Source of the DNA: REEB509 sp049314555
GTDB lineage: Bacteria; Pseudomonadota; Alphaproteobacteria; Caulobacterales; Aquidulcibacteraceae
Assembly (NCBI GenBank): GCA_049314555.1
Contig: JBMOEW010000024.1
Location: 1 to 41,664 of the forward strand
Direction: 5' to 3'
Length of the DNA: 41,664 nt
Part shown: in pieces, positions 32,733 through 41,284 of the stretch
Position numbering within the stretch: the first letter of the stretch is position 1
Layout of the letters: each line of letters begins with the position of its first letter
Notes under the pieces: model-generated
Told to the model about the DNA's origin: nothing
The model's input: only the letters and a program-made list of their open reading frames with translations
Databases searched by the model: none
Position numbers and translations under genes: made by a program

Positions 32733-33574
32733 GTGAGGAAAAGCTGCGGGACGCGCTCGACCGTCATGGGCTTTGGGCGAACAAGGGTCTCGGCCAGCAC
32801 TTCCTTTTTGACCTTAACCTGACGCGGCGGATCGCGCGGGCATCCGGGGTCGTTGCCGGCGGTCCTGCGCTGGAGATTGGCCCAGGCCCTGGGGGATTGA
32901 CGCGGGCGCTCCTCGAAGCTGGCGCGAACCCACTGATTGCCATCGAGCGGGATGGTCGTTTTCTGCCATTGCTCGATGAACTCAAGCTTGTGTTCCCTGG
33001 CCGATTGCAGGTCATTCACACTGATGCCCTTGGTGTGCGGGAAGAGGATATGTTGTCGGCTGCCGGTCTGGAAGGTCCGGTCCCGATCGTTTCTAACCTC
33101 CCCTACAATGTCGGGACACCGCTGCTCGTAAAGTGGCTAAAGGCCGGTGCCTGGCGCGGGCCGATGACGTTGATGTTTCAAAAAGAGGTGGCCGAGCGGG
33201 TGGTTGCACGGCCCGGTGAGGACGCATACGGGCGCCTAGCGGTTTTGGCGCAGGCGCGTTGCACAGCAGACCTCGTTCTTGATGTGCCGGCGCAGGCGTT
33301 TTCGCCGCCGCCAAAGGTCGCTTCAGCGGTCGTACACCTTGTTGATCGCGTCGATCCTTACCCGCATTTGGATGCTTTAGAGAAAGTGACAGCGGCCGCA
33401 TTTGGGCAGCGCCGGAAGATGCTTCGTAGTGCGCTGAAGCCTTTAGCCGGCGGTTTGGCTGAGCCCATGTTGGCTATGGCGGGCCTTGATCCGCAGGCGC
33501 GCGCCGAGACCATTTCGCCGGCTGGCTTTTTTGCCCTCACAGAGGCTTGGCGCACCCTCAACGAGGGGCCTTAG
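32729..33574 (+). CDS. rsmA: 16S rRNA dimethyladenosine transferase (KsgA)
   Basis: A 281-residue methyltransferase that dimethylates two adjacent adenines near the 3' end of 16S rRNA (A1518 and A1519) late in small-subunit assembly. The SAM-binding motif is EIGPGPGGLTRALLEAG, catalytic motif IV is SNLPYNVGTPLL, and the start includes KGLGQHFLFDLNLTRRI. It uses a GTG start inside GTGA that overlaps pdxA. Its TAG stop overlaps the TAA stop of gmk on the other strand (33571-33574), leaving no space for a terminator. Confidence 0.97.
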   Translation: MSEEKLRDALDRHGLWANKGLGQHFLFDLNLTRRIARASGVVAGGPALEIGPGPGGLTRALLEAGANPLIAIERDGRFLPLLDELKLVFPGRLQVIHTDALGVREEDMLSAAGLEGPVPIVSNLPYNVGTPLLVKWLKAGAWRGPMTLMFQKEVAERVVARPGEDAYGRLAVLAQARCTADLVLDVPAQAFSPPPKVASAVVHLVDRVDPYPHLDALEKVTAAAFGQRRKMLRSALKPLAGGLAEPMLAMAGLDPQARAETISPAGFFALTEAWRTLNEGP

Positions 33575-34206
33575 CGTTCAAGAAGCTGCGTCACTAAGCC
33601 GGAAAGCCAAATCTGGCGGGGCCGTCGCAAGCGTTCCGCGGCCATAATGTTTTGAAGCTGAGTGAATGACGCGTTGAGGTCCTGATTGACCAGGACGTAG
33701 TCATACTCATCCCAATGGCTGATTTCGGCCGTCGCCTTTTGCATCCGACCACTGATTACATATGCGCTGTCTTTGCCGCGCGCTTCCAAACGTTGCTGTA
33801 AGGCCTGGAGAGAAGGGGGCAGAATGAACACGCTTGCGACATCCTGCGGCGCGCTTTCCCGCAAGGCGCGGGCACCTTGCCAGTCCACATCAAAAACGAC
33901 ACTGCGCCCAGCTGCCAGGGCATCCTCCACAGGCCGCCGGGGGGTGCCGTAGCGGTTTGCGAAAACAGTTGCCGACTCCAGGAACGCGCCGGCCGCTTCT
34001 TCTGCTGCAAACGCTTCATGCGACACAAAATGGTAGTCGACGCCGTCTACTTCGCCGTCGCGGGGCGGTCTGGTTGTTGCCGAAATCGAGAGAAACAGGT
34101 TTGGATCGACTTGCAACAGCATCCGCGTGAGCGTTGTTTTCCCTGCTCCTGATGGGCTGGAAATTACAAGCATCAAGCCACGGACACGGTTTGTGTCATT
34201 CGACAT
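33571..34206 (-). CDS. gmk: Guanylate kinase
   Basis: A 211-residue enzyme that phosphorylates GMP and dGMP to the diphosphates with ATP. P-loop SPSGAGKTT lies at 17-25, with the GMP-binding DGEVDGVDYHF and the ERQ-like DWQGARAL segments present. The ATG at 34206 falls 11 bases inside the end of yicC, the usual arrangement of these two genes; the frame upstream of it overlaps yicC further. It is the last gene of the fabD to gmk run and ends in an overlap with rsmA. Confidence 0.97.
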   Translation of the reverse strand: MSNDTNRVRGLMLVISSPSGAGKTTLTRMLLQVDPNLFLSISATTRPPRDGEVDGVDYHFVSHEAFAAEEAAGAFLESATVFANRYGTPRRPVEDALAAGRSVVFDVDWQGARALRESAPQDVASVFILPPSLQALQQRLEARGKDSAYVISGRMQKATAEISHWDEYDYVLVNQDLNASFTQLQNIMAAERLRRPRQIWLSGLVTQLLER

Positions 34207-35065
34207 TGGAAGACTGCTCACGAAATTGATCGATGGCGGACTTAAGATCAAGACCGATGCGGGTCAAAGAGATCTCGCTGGCCTTGGAGCACAGTGTATT
34301 GGCCTCTCGGTTTAACTCTTGAACCAGGAACTCAATTTTGCGCCCGACTGGCCCTTCAGTGACCAGAAGCCGACGGGCGTCAGCGATGTGGGCATGTAGC
34401 CGATCAAGTTCTTCGCGAACATCGGCCCTGGTCGCCAAAAGCGCCACTTCTTGCGCCAACCGATGGGTATCGACCACTGAAGCCTCGACCAAGCCGACCA
34501 ACTTTTGGGCGAGCCTTTCGCGCAGTGCCGCGGGCGCTGCAGCGGCGTCCACTTCGGCGGCGGCGGTTAGCGCGTCCATGCGGTCGACAATTCCACCCAG
34601 AACAAGCTGGAGCGTACTGCCTTCACCCCTGCGCGCCGTTCGCAACGCATCCAAGACAGACACGGCGTCGTTTCCAATTGAGGTCAACAAGGCAGGCGAC
34701 AGGACATCGTCTTGGACGTCTTGGGGTAGAAATGCGCCGCGCAGGGCAAGCAAACCGTCCCAAGACGGAGCTGCCACTTTGCCTTGAGAGATGTAAGGCT
34801 GCCCAGCCTCGATGATCGCTTCCAAAAACGCGCGATCCAGGACGTTTACACGGTTTGACGCTTCTTCGAGCTTAAGGTTCAAAGACACCTGGATAGAGCC
34901 GCGGGCAAAACGGGCCGCACACCCTTCGCGCACCAAAGGTTCGAGGCTTTCGCAGCCTGTTGGCAAGCGCGTTTTCACGTCAAGGCCCTTGCCATTGACG
35001 CTACGCGCTTCCCAGGCCCAGCGCGCCCCGTGGCCCTGCCCTTCGAGCCTTGCAAACCCCGTCAT
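34196..35065 (-). CDS. yicC: YicC/YloC family endoribonuclease
   Basis: A protein of 289 residues from the ATG at 35065, matching the 287 or so of E. coli YicC. It has the YicC N-terminal domain (MTGFARLEG, WEARSVNGKGLDVKTRLP) and the C-terminal DUF1732 part (GRKIEFLVQELNREANTLCSK, then LKSAIDQFREQSSN, ending NVE). The family has stem-loop endoribonuclease activity affecting small RNA turnover in some bacteria. A GTG at 35080 is an alternative start. It is 19 bases after mltG and overlaps gmk, as in many proteobacteria. Confidence 0.93.
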   Translation of the reverse strand: MTGFARLEGQGHGARWAWEARSVNGKGLDVKTRLPTGCESLEPLVREGCAARFARGSIQVSLNLKLEEASNRVNVLDRAFLEAIIEAGQPYISQGKVAAPSWDGLLALRGAFLPQDVQDDVLSPALLTSIGNDAVSVLDALRTARRGEGSTLQLVLGGIVDRMDALTAAAEVDAAAAPAALRERLAQKLVGLVEASVVDTHRLAQEVALLATRADVREELDRLHAHIADARRLLVTEGPVGRKIEFLVQELNREANTLCSKASEISLTRIGLDLKSAIDQFREQSSNVE

Positions 35066-35084
35066 TCCGCTCAAGGGCACGGGA

Positions 35085-36179
35085 TCAGTTTCCTGGCGCG
35101 TTTGCGGCGCGCTCGGCTTCGGCGAGGGCTGCGCGATAGCTACGAACCGCAGCATCGTGTTCCGCATAGGTCCGCGAAAACACATGCCCTGCGGCCGGAT
35201 TGCCGGGCTCCAAAGCTACGAAAAACAAGTTTTGCGTTGTGGGTGGATTTAGCACTGCGATGATCGCTTCGCGTCCTGGGTTGGCGATTGGGCCCGGCGG
35301 CAAAGCGGCAATCTGGTAGGTATTGTATCCGGTGTTGAGGGCGATCTCACTTGCGCGAATGCGACGCCGCTCTCCGGTGTTTTCATTCACCAATCGGCCC
35401 TGTTGGCACCGTTGGGGGAATTGCTTGCAGATGCCGTAAATAATCGTCGGATCGCTTTCCAGGCGCATGGACTGGCGAAGCCTGTTGGTAAAAACACCGG
35501 CGACCTCGTCGCGCTCGCTCGCTAGACTGGTTTCTTTCTCGACGATTGAAGCCAGAATGATTGCCTCTTCGGGCGTGCGCACAGGGATGTCACGCGCCCG
35601 CGTTTCCCAGGCTTGGGCTAGAAAGTCGGTCCGTGCCTGCATCATTTGAGCGACGAGCCCCGCCCGCGTCGTGCCGCGTGGAACCATGTACGTGTCTGGC
35701 AGGATTGACCCTTCTGGTGGCGTGTCTGGCATATCGCCGACCAGGAAGTCCGCCGCAGCGACACGTTCCATCGCCATGGCGGTCGTCCAGCCTTCAGGGA
35801 TGGTGATTTCATGCTGAAGCGCTTGGCCACTCGCGATCTGTTGGACAATTTCGCGAATGCTCGCACCAGCCTCGATTGCGTACTCGCCTGCCTGGAGGCT
35901 GCGATCGCGCGCATAGAGCTGGCTGGCCAGGCGGAAGACCATCGGGTTGCGAATAATACCCTGATCTTTGAGTTGAGCGGCAATCTGAATGGCACCAGCG
36001 CCGCGGGGAACCTCCAAGACGATCTCGTTCGTGCCGGGGCCGGCTCTGTTCATTTCCGCCAATGCCAGCATGCCGCCAGCGATAGCAAGCAGTCCAAGCA
36101 TCAGAAGAAAGGAAACCGAACCCCAGAGCGCGGAGAACGCGCCGCCCCTTGATCTGCCTCGATTGCGGTCACGGTTCAT
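35085..36179 (-). CDS. mltG: Endolytic murein transglycosylase MltG
   Basis: A 364-residue inner-membrane enzyme that cuts nascent glycan strands and sets their length. A single membrane helix lies at 18-42 after a basic N-terminus. The YceG/LytM-like domain follows (LEVPRGAGAIQIAAQLKDQG), then the catalytic part with Glu214 in LASIVEKETS and the family motif SDPTIIYGICK. ATGA overlaps the fabF stop. Placing it in the fatty-acid operon links lipid synthesis to wall growth, and the fabF-mltG pair is common. Confidence 0.96.
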   Translation of the reverse strand: MNRDRNRGRSRGGAFSALWGSVSFLLMLGLLAIAGGMLALAEMNRAGPGTNEIVLEVPRGAGAIQIAAQLKDQGIIRNPMVFRLASQLYARDRSLQAGEYAIEAGASIREIVQQIASGQALQHEITIPEGWTTAMAMERVAAADFLVGDMPDTPPEGSILPDTYMVPRGTTRAGLVAQMMQARTDFLAQAWETRARDIPVRTPEEAIILASIVEKETSLASERDEVAGVFTNRLRQSMRLESDPTIIYGICKQFPQRCQQGRLVNENTGERRRIRASEIALNTGYNTYQIAALPPGPIANPGREAIIAVLNPPTTQNLFFVALEPGNPAAGHVFSRTYAEHDAAVRSYRAALAEAERAANAPGN

Positions 36180-37477
36180 GGGTCAAGCGCCCTCAATACC
36201 AGCGCAGCGTTGGTTCCCCCGAACCCAAAGGAGTTCGACAATGCCGCACGAACAGGGCGCTTGTTTGCCGTTTTTGGTGTCAAATCGATGGGCGTTTCAA
36301 CGGATGGTTCATCCAGGTTCAGGGTTGGGGGTACAATCTGATCCCGGATTGAAAGGCAGCAAAACGCTGCTTCCACCGCGCCTGCGGCCCCCAGCAAATG
36401 GCCAATCGCAGACTTGGTCGACGAGAGGGACAAGTTGGCCGCAGCGTTTCCAAACAGTCGCTCGATGGCCTTAAGCTCGATTTCGTCACCTAGCGGCGTG
36501 GAAGTGCCGTGGGCGTTGATGTAGTCGATGTCCCTGGGGCTCATTTCGGCGTCCGCCAATGCGGCTTGCATAGCGCGGAAACCGCCATCGCCGTCTTCGG
36601 CTGGTGCGGTGATGTGGTAGGCGTCGCCAGACAGCCCGTACCCCATCACTTCAGCGTAGATCTTGACACCGCGCGCAAGCGCGTGATCCAGCTCTTCCAG
36701 GATAAGGACCCCAGCACCTTCGCCCATGACGAAGCCATCGCGGTCTTTGTCGTAAGGACGTGACGCGCGCTCTGGGGTGTCTGTGAATTTGGTCGACATC
36801 GCCCGAAGCGCGGCAAAACCCACCATGCCAATCCGGCAGACCGCGGCTTCCGCCCCGCCAGCGACCATCACATCGGCATCGCCACGGGCAATCAAGCGGG
36901 CAGCGTCGCCGATCGCATGGGCGCCGGTGGCACAGGCGGTGACAACCGAGTGGTTCGGCCCTTTGAACCCATGGCGAATGGAGACCTGGCCGGAGGCGAG
37001 ATTGATAAGGGCAGAGGGAATGAAAAACGGGCTGATGCGACGGGGGCCCTCTTTTTCAAGTTGGAGGGCTGTATCGGCAATCGTGGAGAGGCCACCAATG
37101 CCAGACCCAATCATTACTCCGGTGGCGCGTTGTTGGGCTTCGGAAGCTGGCTTCCAGCCCGAATCTTCAACCGCTTCGTCCGCAGCGGCTATCGCATAAA
37201 GGATAAAATCATCGACGCGGCGCTGATCGCGCGTGCTGAGAGTCAAGTCTGGATTGAACGAACCTGGCGTGTCCGGCCCACCGCCGCCGCGGCCATCCAC
37301 CCGTGGCACCATGCACGCTACACGGGCATTGATGTCGTCCACCTTAAAATGATTTACCACGCTGGCGCCGGAGCGCCCTTCAAGCAAGCGCGACCAGGAA
37401 AGCTCGCGACCCGCAGCAAGCGGCGTCACGAGCCCAATTCCTGTGATCACGACGCGTCTGGCGTAGCTTGAGCCCAT
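36176..37477 (-). CDS. fabF: 3-oxoacyl-ACP synthase II (KAS II)
   Basis: A 433-residue condensing enzyme that extends acyl-ACP with malonyl-ACP and sets the proportion of long and unsaturated chains. The catalytic cysteine is Cys182 in TACATGAHA, with the histidines in INAHGTSTPLGD and SAIGHLLGAAGA and the C-terminal NSFGFGGTNA. The whole KAS fold is present. It lies 26 bases after acpP, whose product is its substrate carrier. Its stop overlaps mltG. Confidence 0.97.
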   Translation of the reverse strand: MGSSYARRVVITGIGLVTPLAAGRELSWSRLLEGRSGASVVNHFKVDDINARVACMVPRVDGRGGGGPDTPGSFNPDLTLSTRDQRRVDDFILYAIAAADEAVEDSGWKPASEAQQRATGVMIGSGIGGLSTIADTALQLEKEGPRRISPFFIPSALINLASGQVSIRHGFKGPNHSVVTACATGAHAIGDAARLIARGDADVMVAGGAEAAVCRIGMVGFAALRAMSTKFTDTPERASRPYDKDRDGFVMGEGAGVLILEELDHALARGVKIYAEVMGYGLSGDAYHITAPAEDGDGGFRAMQAALADAEMSPRDIDYINAHGTSTPLGDEIELKAIERLFGNAAANLSLSSTKSAIGHLLGAAGAVEAAFCCLSIRDQIVPPTLNLDEPSVETPIDLTPKTANKRPVRAALSNSFGFGGTNAALVLRALDP

Positions 37478-37503
37478 GGCGCGCGCGACTCCGACCCGAC
37501 TGA

Positions 37504-37749
37504 TCAGCCGAGCTTCTCTTGGATGAATTTCACCGCGTCACCCACTGTTTGAATGTGCTCGGCGGCATCATCCGGGATTTCGATGCCAAACTCTTCTTCG
37601 AAGGCCATGACAAGCTCGACGTTGTCGAGGCTGTCTGCGCCGAGATCGTCGATAAAGCTGGCCTTATCCGTGACCTTCTCGGGCGTCTCTTCAAGATGCT
37701 GCAGATGCTTAATCACAATGGATTTTACGCGCTCTAACACGTCAGACAT
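37504..37749 (-). CDS. acpP: Acyl carrier protein
   Basis: An 81-residue acidic four-helix protein that carries growing fatty acids on a phosphopantetheine arm. The attachment serine is Ser40 in GADSLDNVELVMAFEEEF. Length and charge are typical. The gap of 149 bases to fabG upstream is larger than the other gaps in the operon and probably holds a separate promoter to raise ACP levels, but I could not identify a clear -35/-10. Confidence 0.98.
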   Translation of the reverse strand: MSDVLERVKSIVIKHLQHLEETPEKVTDKASFIDDLGADSLDNVELVMAFEEEFGIEIPDDAAEHIQTVGDAVKFIQEKLG

Positions 37750-37898
37750 GCACGCCTCGCAGGTCGATTACAACAGGGGCCTTCAAACCACGCTTCGCTG
37801 AAGAAGAAAAGTCGGTTTTCCGGGGCGAAATCGCGATTAACACACAACTTTGGGCTTGGCCAGCATTGGCTTGTGTTGCTTGCATCGGCCACAGGCGG

Positions 37899-38639
37899 TC
37901 ACGGCATTGCCATGCCGCCGTTGACGTGGAGCGTTTGGCCCGTGACGTAGGCACCTGCATCACTCGACAGGAAAGCGACGGCGGCGGCGACTTCGGCTCC
38001 GGTGCCCAATCGGCCGGCGGGTATTTTGGCAAGGATCGCGCCTTTCTGGGCGTCCGTTAGGTCATCCGTCATGGGGGAGGCAATAAATCCTGGGGCAACG
38101 CAGTTTACGGTTACGTTGCGGCTGGCAACTTCTTGAGCGAGGGATTTGGAAAAGCCGATCATGCCAGCCTTCGAGGCGGCATAGTTGGTTTGCCCTGGGT
38201 TGCCTGTGACCCCCACCACAGACGTGATGCCGATGATGCGGCCCCACCGGTTCTTCATCATGCCTTTGAGCGCGGCCCTCGAAAGCCTGAAATAGGCCTC
38301 CAAGTTGACCCTCAAGACCCGGTCCCAATCGTCGTCCTTCATGCGCAAAAGCAGACCATCTTTGGTCATCCCGGCATTGGACACCAAAATGTCAAGGCGA
38401 CCGCCAAGGGCTTCCTCGGCTTGACCGACAAGGGCGTCAACCGCGGCGGCATCGTCGAGGCGACAGGGCAGGATTGGGGTTTGTGCGCCGATCTGGGACT
38501 TGGTCGCTTCCAGGGCCTCGACACGTGTGCCGGATAAGGCAACCGTTGCGCCTTGCTTTGCCAAGAGGATGGCTATTTCCCCGCCGATCCCGCCCGACGC
38601 GCCGGTAACGAGGGCTGTTTTGCCGCTAAGGTCGAACAT
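37899..38639 (-). CDS. fabG: 3-oxoacyl-ACP reductase
   Basis: A 246-residue NADPH-dependent SDR that reduces 3-ketoacyl-ACP. TGASGGIG lies at 12-19, NAG at 88-90, and the catalytic residues are Ser140, Tyr153 and Lys157. The C-terminus GQTLHVNGGMAMP is the usual FabG ending. GGAGG stands 5 bases before the ATG at 38639, which fixes the start; an in-frame start at 38660 would overlap fabD. Unlike the two other SDRs in the window, the operon context fixes its role. Confidence 0.97.
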   Translation of the reverse strand: MFDLSGKTALVTGASGGIGGEIAILLAKQGATVALSGTRVEALEATKSQIGAQTPILPCRLDDAAAVDALVGQAEEALGGRLDILVSNAGMTKDGLLLRMKDDDWDRVLRVNLEAYFRLSRAALKGMMKNRWGRIIGITSVVGVTGNPGQTNYAASKAGMIGFSKSLAQEVASRNVTVNCVAPGFIASPMTDDLTDAQKGAILAKIPAGRLGTGAEVAAAVAFLSSDAGAYVTGQTLHVNGGMAMP

Positions 38640-38656
38640 GGTGCCCTCCTGTTTGG

Positions 38657-39604
38657 TCATACTGTTTTTGCGAAAGCTTCGAGATCGTCGGGCTCATTTA
38701 AGGCGATGGTTTCGGCGTCCGGCACATTGCGCTTCACCATGCCAGACAACTGTTTTCCAGCCCCGACTTCGACAAATCGGGTGATAGCACCGCCCTCTTC
38801 TTGCCCCATCCAAATCGTGGACTCGCGCCAGCGGACACGGCCCGTCACCTGCTCCACAAGCAGGTCTCTTATGCGCGACGGCTCTTGTACCGGGCGCGCC
38901 AGCACATTGGCCACCAACGGAACCGCCAAGGGAGCAATCCGCGTGGACGCGAGCGCTTCGCGCATGACTTCCGCCGCCGGGACCATAAGCGGGCTGTGAA
39001 ATGGAGCGGAGACGTTTAGCAGAACAGCGCGCGCAGATTTGGTTTTTGCGATAGCGATCGCTGCGTCCACCCCGGCCTTTGAGCCCGAAATCACGACATT
39101 TCCGACATTGTTGTCGTTGGCCACCACCACAACGCCTTGACCTTGTGCCTCGGCAACAATTTCTTCGGCCAGCGCCAAATCAACCTTGCCGATCAGGGCC
39201 GCCATCGCGCCCTCGCCGACTGGCACGGCGGCCTGCATGGCTTCGCCGCGTTTGCGCAACAGGCGCGCTGCGTCAGCAATCGTGAGGGCCCCGGCGGCTG
39301 CCAAAGCCGCGTATTCGCCCAGAGAGTGGCCTGCAACACATGCGCCTTTGGTAACAGGCACTCTGAACTCTGCGCCCAAGGCGCGCACGACCGCCATGCT
39401 GACCGCAAAAAGAGCCGGCTGCGTGTTGGCTGTGAGGGTTAGCTGGTCTTCGGGGCCCTGAAAGATGAGCCGAGACAGGTTTTCACCCAAGGCCTCATCA
39501 ACTTCTTGGAAGACTTCCTTGGCTGCCGGGAACGCCTCGGCAAGTGTCTTGCCCATGCCAACGGCCTGTGCACCCTGGCCTGGGAAAATGAATGCAATCG
39601 TCAT
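38657..39604 (-). CDS. fabD: Malonyl-CoA:ACP transacylase
   Basis: A 315-residue enzyme that loads malonate from CoA onto ACP. The nucleophile is Ser94 in AGHSLGEYAA, the N-terminus FIFPGQGAQAVGMGK is typical, and the catalytic histidine is in APFHSPLM. It opens the minus-strand run fabD, fabG, acpP, fabF, mltG, yicC, gmk. TAAGG precedes the ATG by about 7 bases. Its start faces rpsF across a 186-base divergent promoter region. Confidence 0.97.
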   Translation of the reverse strand: MTIAFIFPGQGAQAVGMGKTLAEAFPAAKEVFQEVDEALGENLSRLIFQGPEDQLTLTANTQPALFAVSMAVVRALGAEFRVPVTKGACVAGHSLGEYAALAAAGALTIADAARLLRKRGEAMQAAVPVGEGAMAALIGKVDLALAEEIVAEAQGQGVVVVANDNNVGNVVISGSKAGVDAAIAIAKTKSARAVLLNVSAPFHSPLMVPAAEVMREALASTRIAPLAVPLVANVLARPVQEPSRIRDLLVEQVTGRVRWRESTIWMGQEEGGAITRFVEVGAGKQLSGMVKRNVPDAETIALNEPDDLEAFAKTV

Positions 39605-39749
39605 GGTCGCGCCTTACCGCCGCGGACCGCGCCGGTCAATCGGCGCATTAACCCGTTGCCTTGAACGTTTGTTTCGGCCATAAGCCCCGCTTCATATCGG
39701 TCTGCGGTCGCCGGGTGTATTTCCCGCGCGATCCATCGTGTGTTGGGCA

Positions 39750-39784
39750 CTCCCGCCCGTCGCGCGCCGCGGGCCAGTCGGGAG
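39750..39784 (+). promoter_or_regulatory. rpsF leader helix over the ribosome binding site, possible S6:S18 element
   Basis: CTCCCG (39750-39755) pairs with CGGGAG (39779-39784), which includes the Shine-Dalgarno GGAG of rpsF. A second helix, CCCG (39756-39759) with CGGG (39770-39773), stacks on it, leaving a 5-base bulge (CCAGT) and a loop containing CCG. An S6:S18 autoregulatory leader is known in this position in many bacteria. The match here is only structural. The rest of 39605-39790 must hold the divergent promoters, but none is clear. Confidence 0.4.
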
Positions 39785-39790
39785 ACTAAA

Positions 39791-40216
39791 ATGGGTTACT
39801 ATGAGCACGTGCTGATTGCACGGCAGGACATTTCGTCCCAGCAAGTTGAAGCTTTGGTGGAAGACATCATCAAGCTGGTCAACGAGCGCGGCGGCAAAAT
39901 CAGCAAAAATGAGTATTGGGGCCTGCGCACCCTGACCTACCGGATCCGAAAGAACCGGAAGGGTCACTTTACCCTCCTCAATATCGATGCGCCGGCCGAA
40001 GCCGTCCATGAGTTGGAGCGGGTTCAGCGCCTGAATGAAGACATTCTTCGCTTCATGACGGTGCGTGTTGAAGCGCTGGACGAGGAGCCGTCTCCGATCC
40101 TGGCTCGCAAGGATCGTGACGAGCGGCGCCGCTCGCGTCGGGAAGGCCGCGATGACGGCGACCGGTTCGATGACCGCGATGGCGGTTTCGACCTCGGTGA
40201 CCTCGGCGAAGATTGA
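39791..40216 (+). CDS. rpsF: 30S ribosomal protein S6 (bS6)
   Basis: A 141-residue protein that pairs with S18 in the 30S platform. The core MGYYEHVLIARQDIS, WGLRTLTYRIRKNRKGHFTLL and ERVQRLNEDILRFMTVRVE is standard. The last 35 residues are a charged tail rich in Arg and Asp, as in other alphaproteobacteria. ATG 39791 has GGAG six bases upstream; the open frame before it is leader. First gene of the rpsF-rpsR-rplI operon. Confidence 0.97.
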   Translation: MGYYEHVLIARQDISSQQVEALVEDIIKLVNERGGKISKNEYWGLRTLTYRIRKNRKGHFTLLNIDAPAEAVHELERVQRLNEDILRFMTVRVEALDEEPSPILARKDRDERRRSRREGRDDGDRFDDRDGGFDLGDLGED

Positions 40217-40233
40217 GATCAGGACCAAGACCT

Positions 40234-40491
40234 ATGTCGAACAAGATAAACATTTCAAACATCCCAGCCCGTCGGCCGTTTGGGCGGCGGCGCAAGGTGT
40301 GCCCGTTCTCCGGAGCCCAAAGCCCGAAGATCGACTACAAGGATGTGAAGTTGCTGCAGCGCTATATCTCGGAGCGCGGCAAGATCGTCCCAGCTCGTAT
40401 CACCGCGGTTTCGGCCAAGAAGCAGCGCGAATTGGCCAAGGCCATCAAGCGCGCGCGTTTCCTGGCCCTGCTGCCGTTTGCTGTCCAATAA
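40234..40491 (+). CDS. rpsR: 30S ribosomal protein S18 (bS18)
   Basis: An 85-residue basic protein that binds S6 and 16S rRNA. RRPFGRRRKVCPFSG, DYKDVKLLQRYISERGKIVP and KKQRELAKAIKRARFLALLP cover the whole family pattern. A single cysteine in KVCPF replaces the fuller zinc ribbon of some homologues. The ATG at 40234 is 17 bases after rpsF; the frame is open further upstream inside rpsF, but that part is not conserved. Confidence 0.98.
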   Translation: MSNKINISNIPARRPFGRRRKVCPFSGAQSPKIDYKDVKLLQRYISERGKIVPARITAVSAKKQRELAKAIKRARFLALLPFAVQ

Positions 40492-40503
40492 GGAGCCCTA
40501 GCC

Positions 40504-41088
40504 ATGCAGATCATCCTGCTTGAACGGGTGGAAAACCTGGGCAGCATTGGCGACGTTGTCACCGTGCGTCCGGGGTTCGCTCGGAATTTTCTGTTGCCGC
40601 AACACAAAGCGCTTCGGGCCACCGAAGGTAATCTGAAGCGCTTTGCGGTTCAGCGCGCCGAAATCGAAGCGCGCAACGCGTCGACGCGGGCCCAAGCCGA
40701 AGAAGAAGGCAAGGCGCTCAATGGTGCCAGCTATGTGTTGATCCGGCAGGCCGGTGAGTCTGGGCAATTGTACGGCTCGGTCTCTGCCCGCGATATCGTC
40801 GACGCTATGGCTGCCGAACAGCACATGGTGGATCGCCAGTCGGTGGCGCTCGATAAGCCCATCAAAACGTTGGGCGTGCACACCGTGAAAGTTCGCCTGC
40901 ACCCTGAGGTGGTGATCACCGTTTCGGTCAATGTGGCACGGTCTGCCGATGAGGCGGAGCGACAGTCTAAAGGGGAAAACGTTATTGCGGCCGCGCAGGC
41001 TGAAGAACGTGCTGACGCCAATGCGCGGGCGGCTGAACTCGCGGCGGTTGCGGCTGAAGCTGCCTCTGAGCGGGGTGGTGAGGAATAG
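40504..41088 (+). CDS. rplI: 50S ribosomal protein L9 (bL9)
   Basis: A 194-residue protein of the L1 stalk base. The N-terminal domain (MQIILLERVENLGSIGDVVT, VRPGFARNFLLPQHKAL) binds 23S rRNA, a long helix connects (AEIEARNASTRAQAEEEG), and the C-terminal domain follows (LYGSVSARDIVDAM, LGVHTVKVRLHPEV). It is longer than the 149 residues of E. coli because of an Ala/Glu-rich tail, common in alphaproteobacteria. AAGGAG precedes the ATG by 8 bases. A strong terminator follows. Confidence 0.97.
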   Translation: MQIILLERVENLGSIGDVVTVRPGFARNFLLPQHKALRATEGNLKRFAVQRAEIEARNASTRAQAEEEGKALNGASYVLIRQAGESGQLYGSVSARDIVDAMAAEQHMVDRQSVALDKPIKTLGVHTVKVRLHPEVVITVSVNVARSADEAERQSKGENVIAAAQAEERADANARAAELAAVAAEAASERGGEE

Positions 41089-41116
41089 GCCGCGCAACCC
41101 CTTCGAAGCTGACGAG

Positions 41117-41145
41117 CCCCCTTCCGGTTCCGGGAGGGGGTTTTT
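41117..41145 (+). terminator. Intrinsic terminator of the rpsF-rpsR-rplI operon
   Basis: CCCCCTTCCGG (41117-41127) and CCGGGAGGGGG (41130-41140) form an 11-base stem with one T-G wobble, followed by TTTTT (41141-41145). It lies 28 bases after the rplI stop and ends the operon. Confidence 0.92.
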
Positions 41146-41284
41146 CGTTGCCAATACTTCGTTTTGTTGCTGACAGTGGCGATACGCTGGTTTGGCTAGC
41201 GCGGCTCCTTTTCGTTTGCCCAAAACACTCAGTCGCAATCTATGTGATCAAAGCTAGTTTTGGACAAAGAACCAGGAGGTTCCT

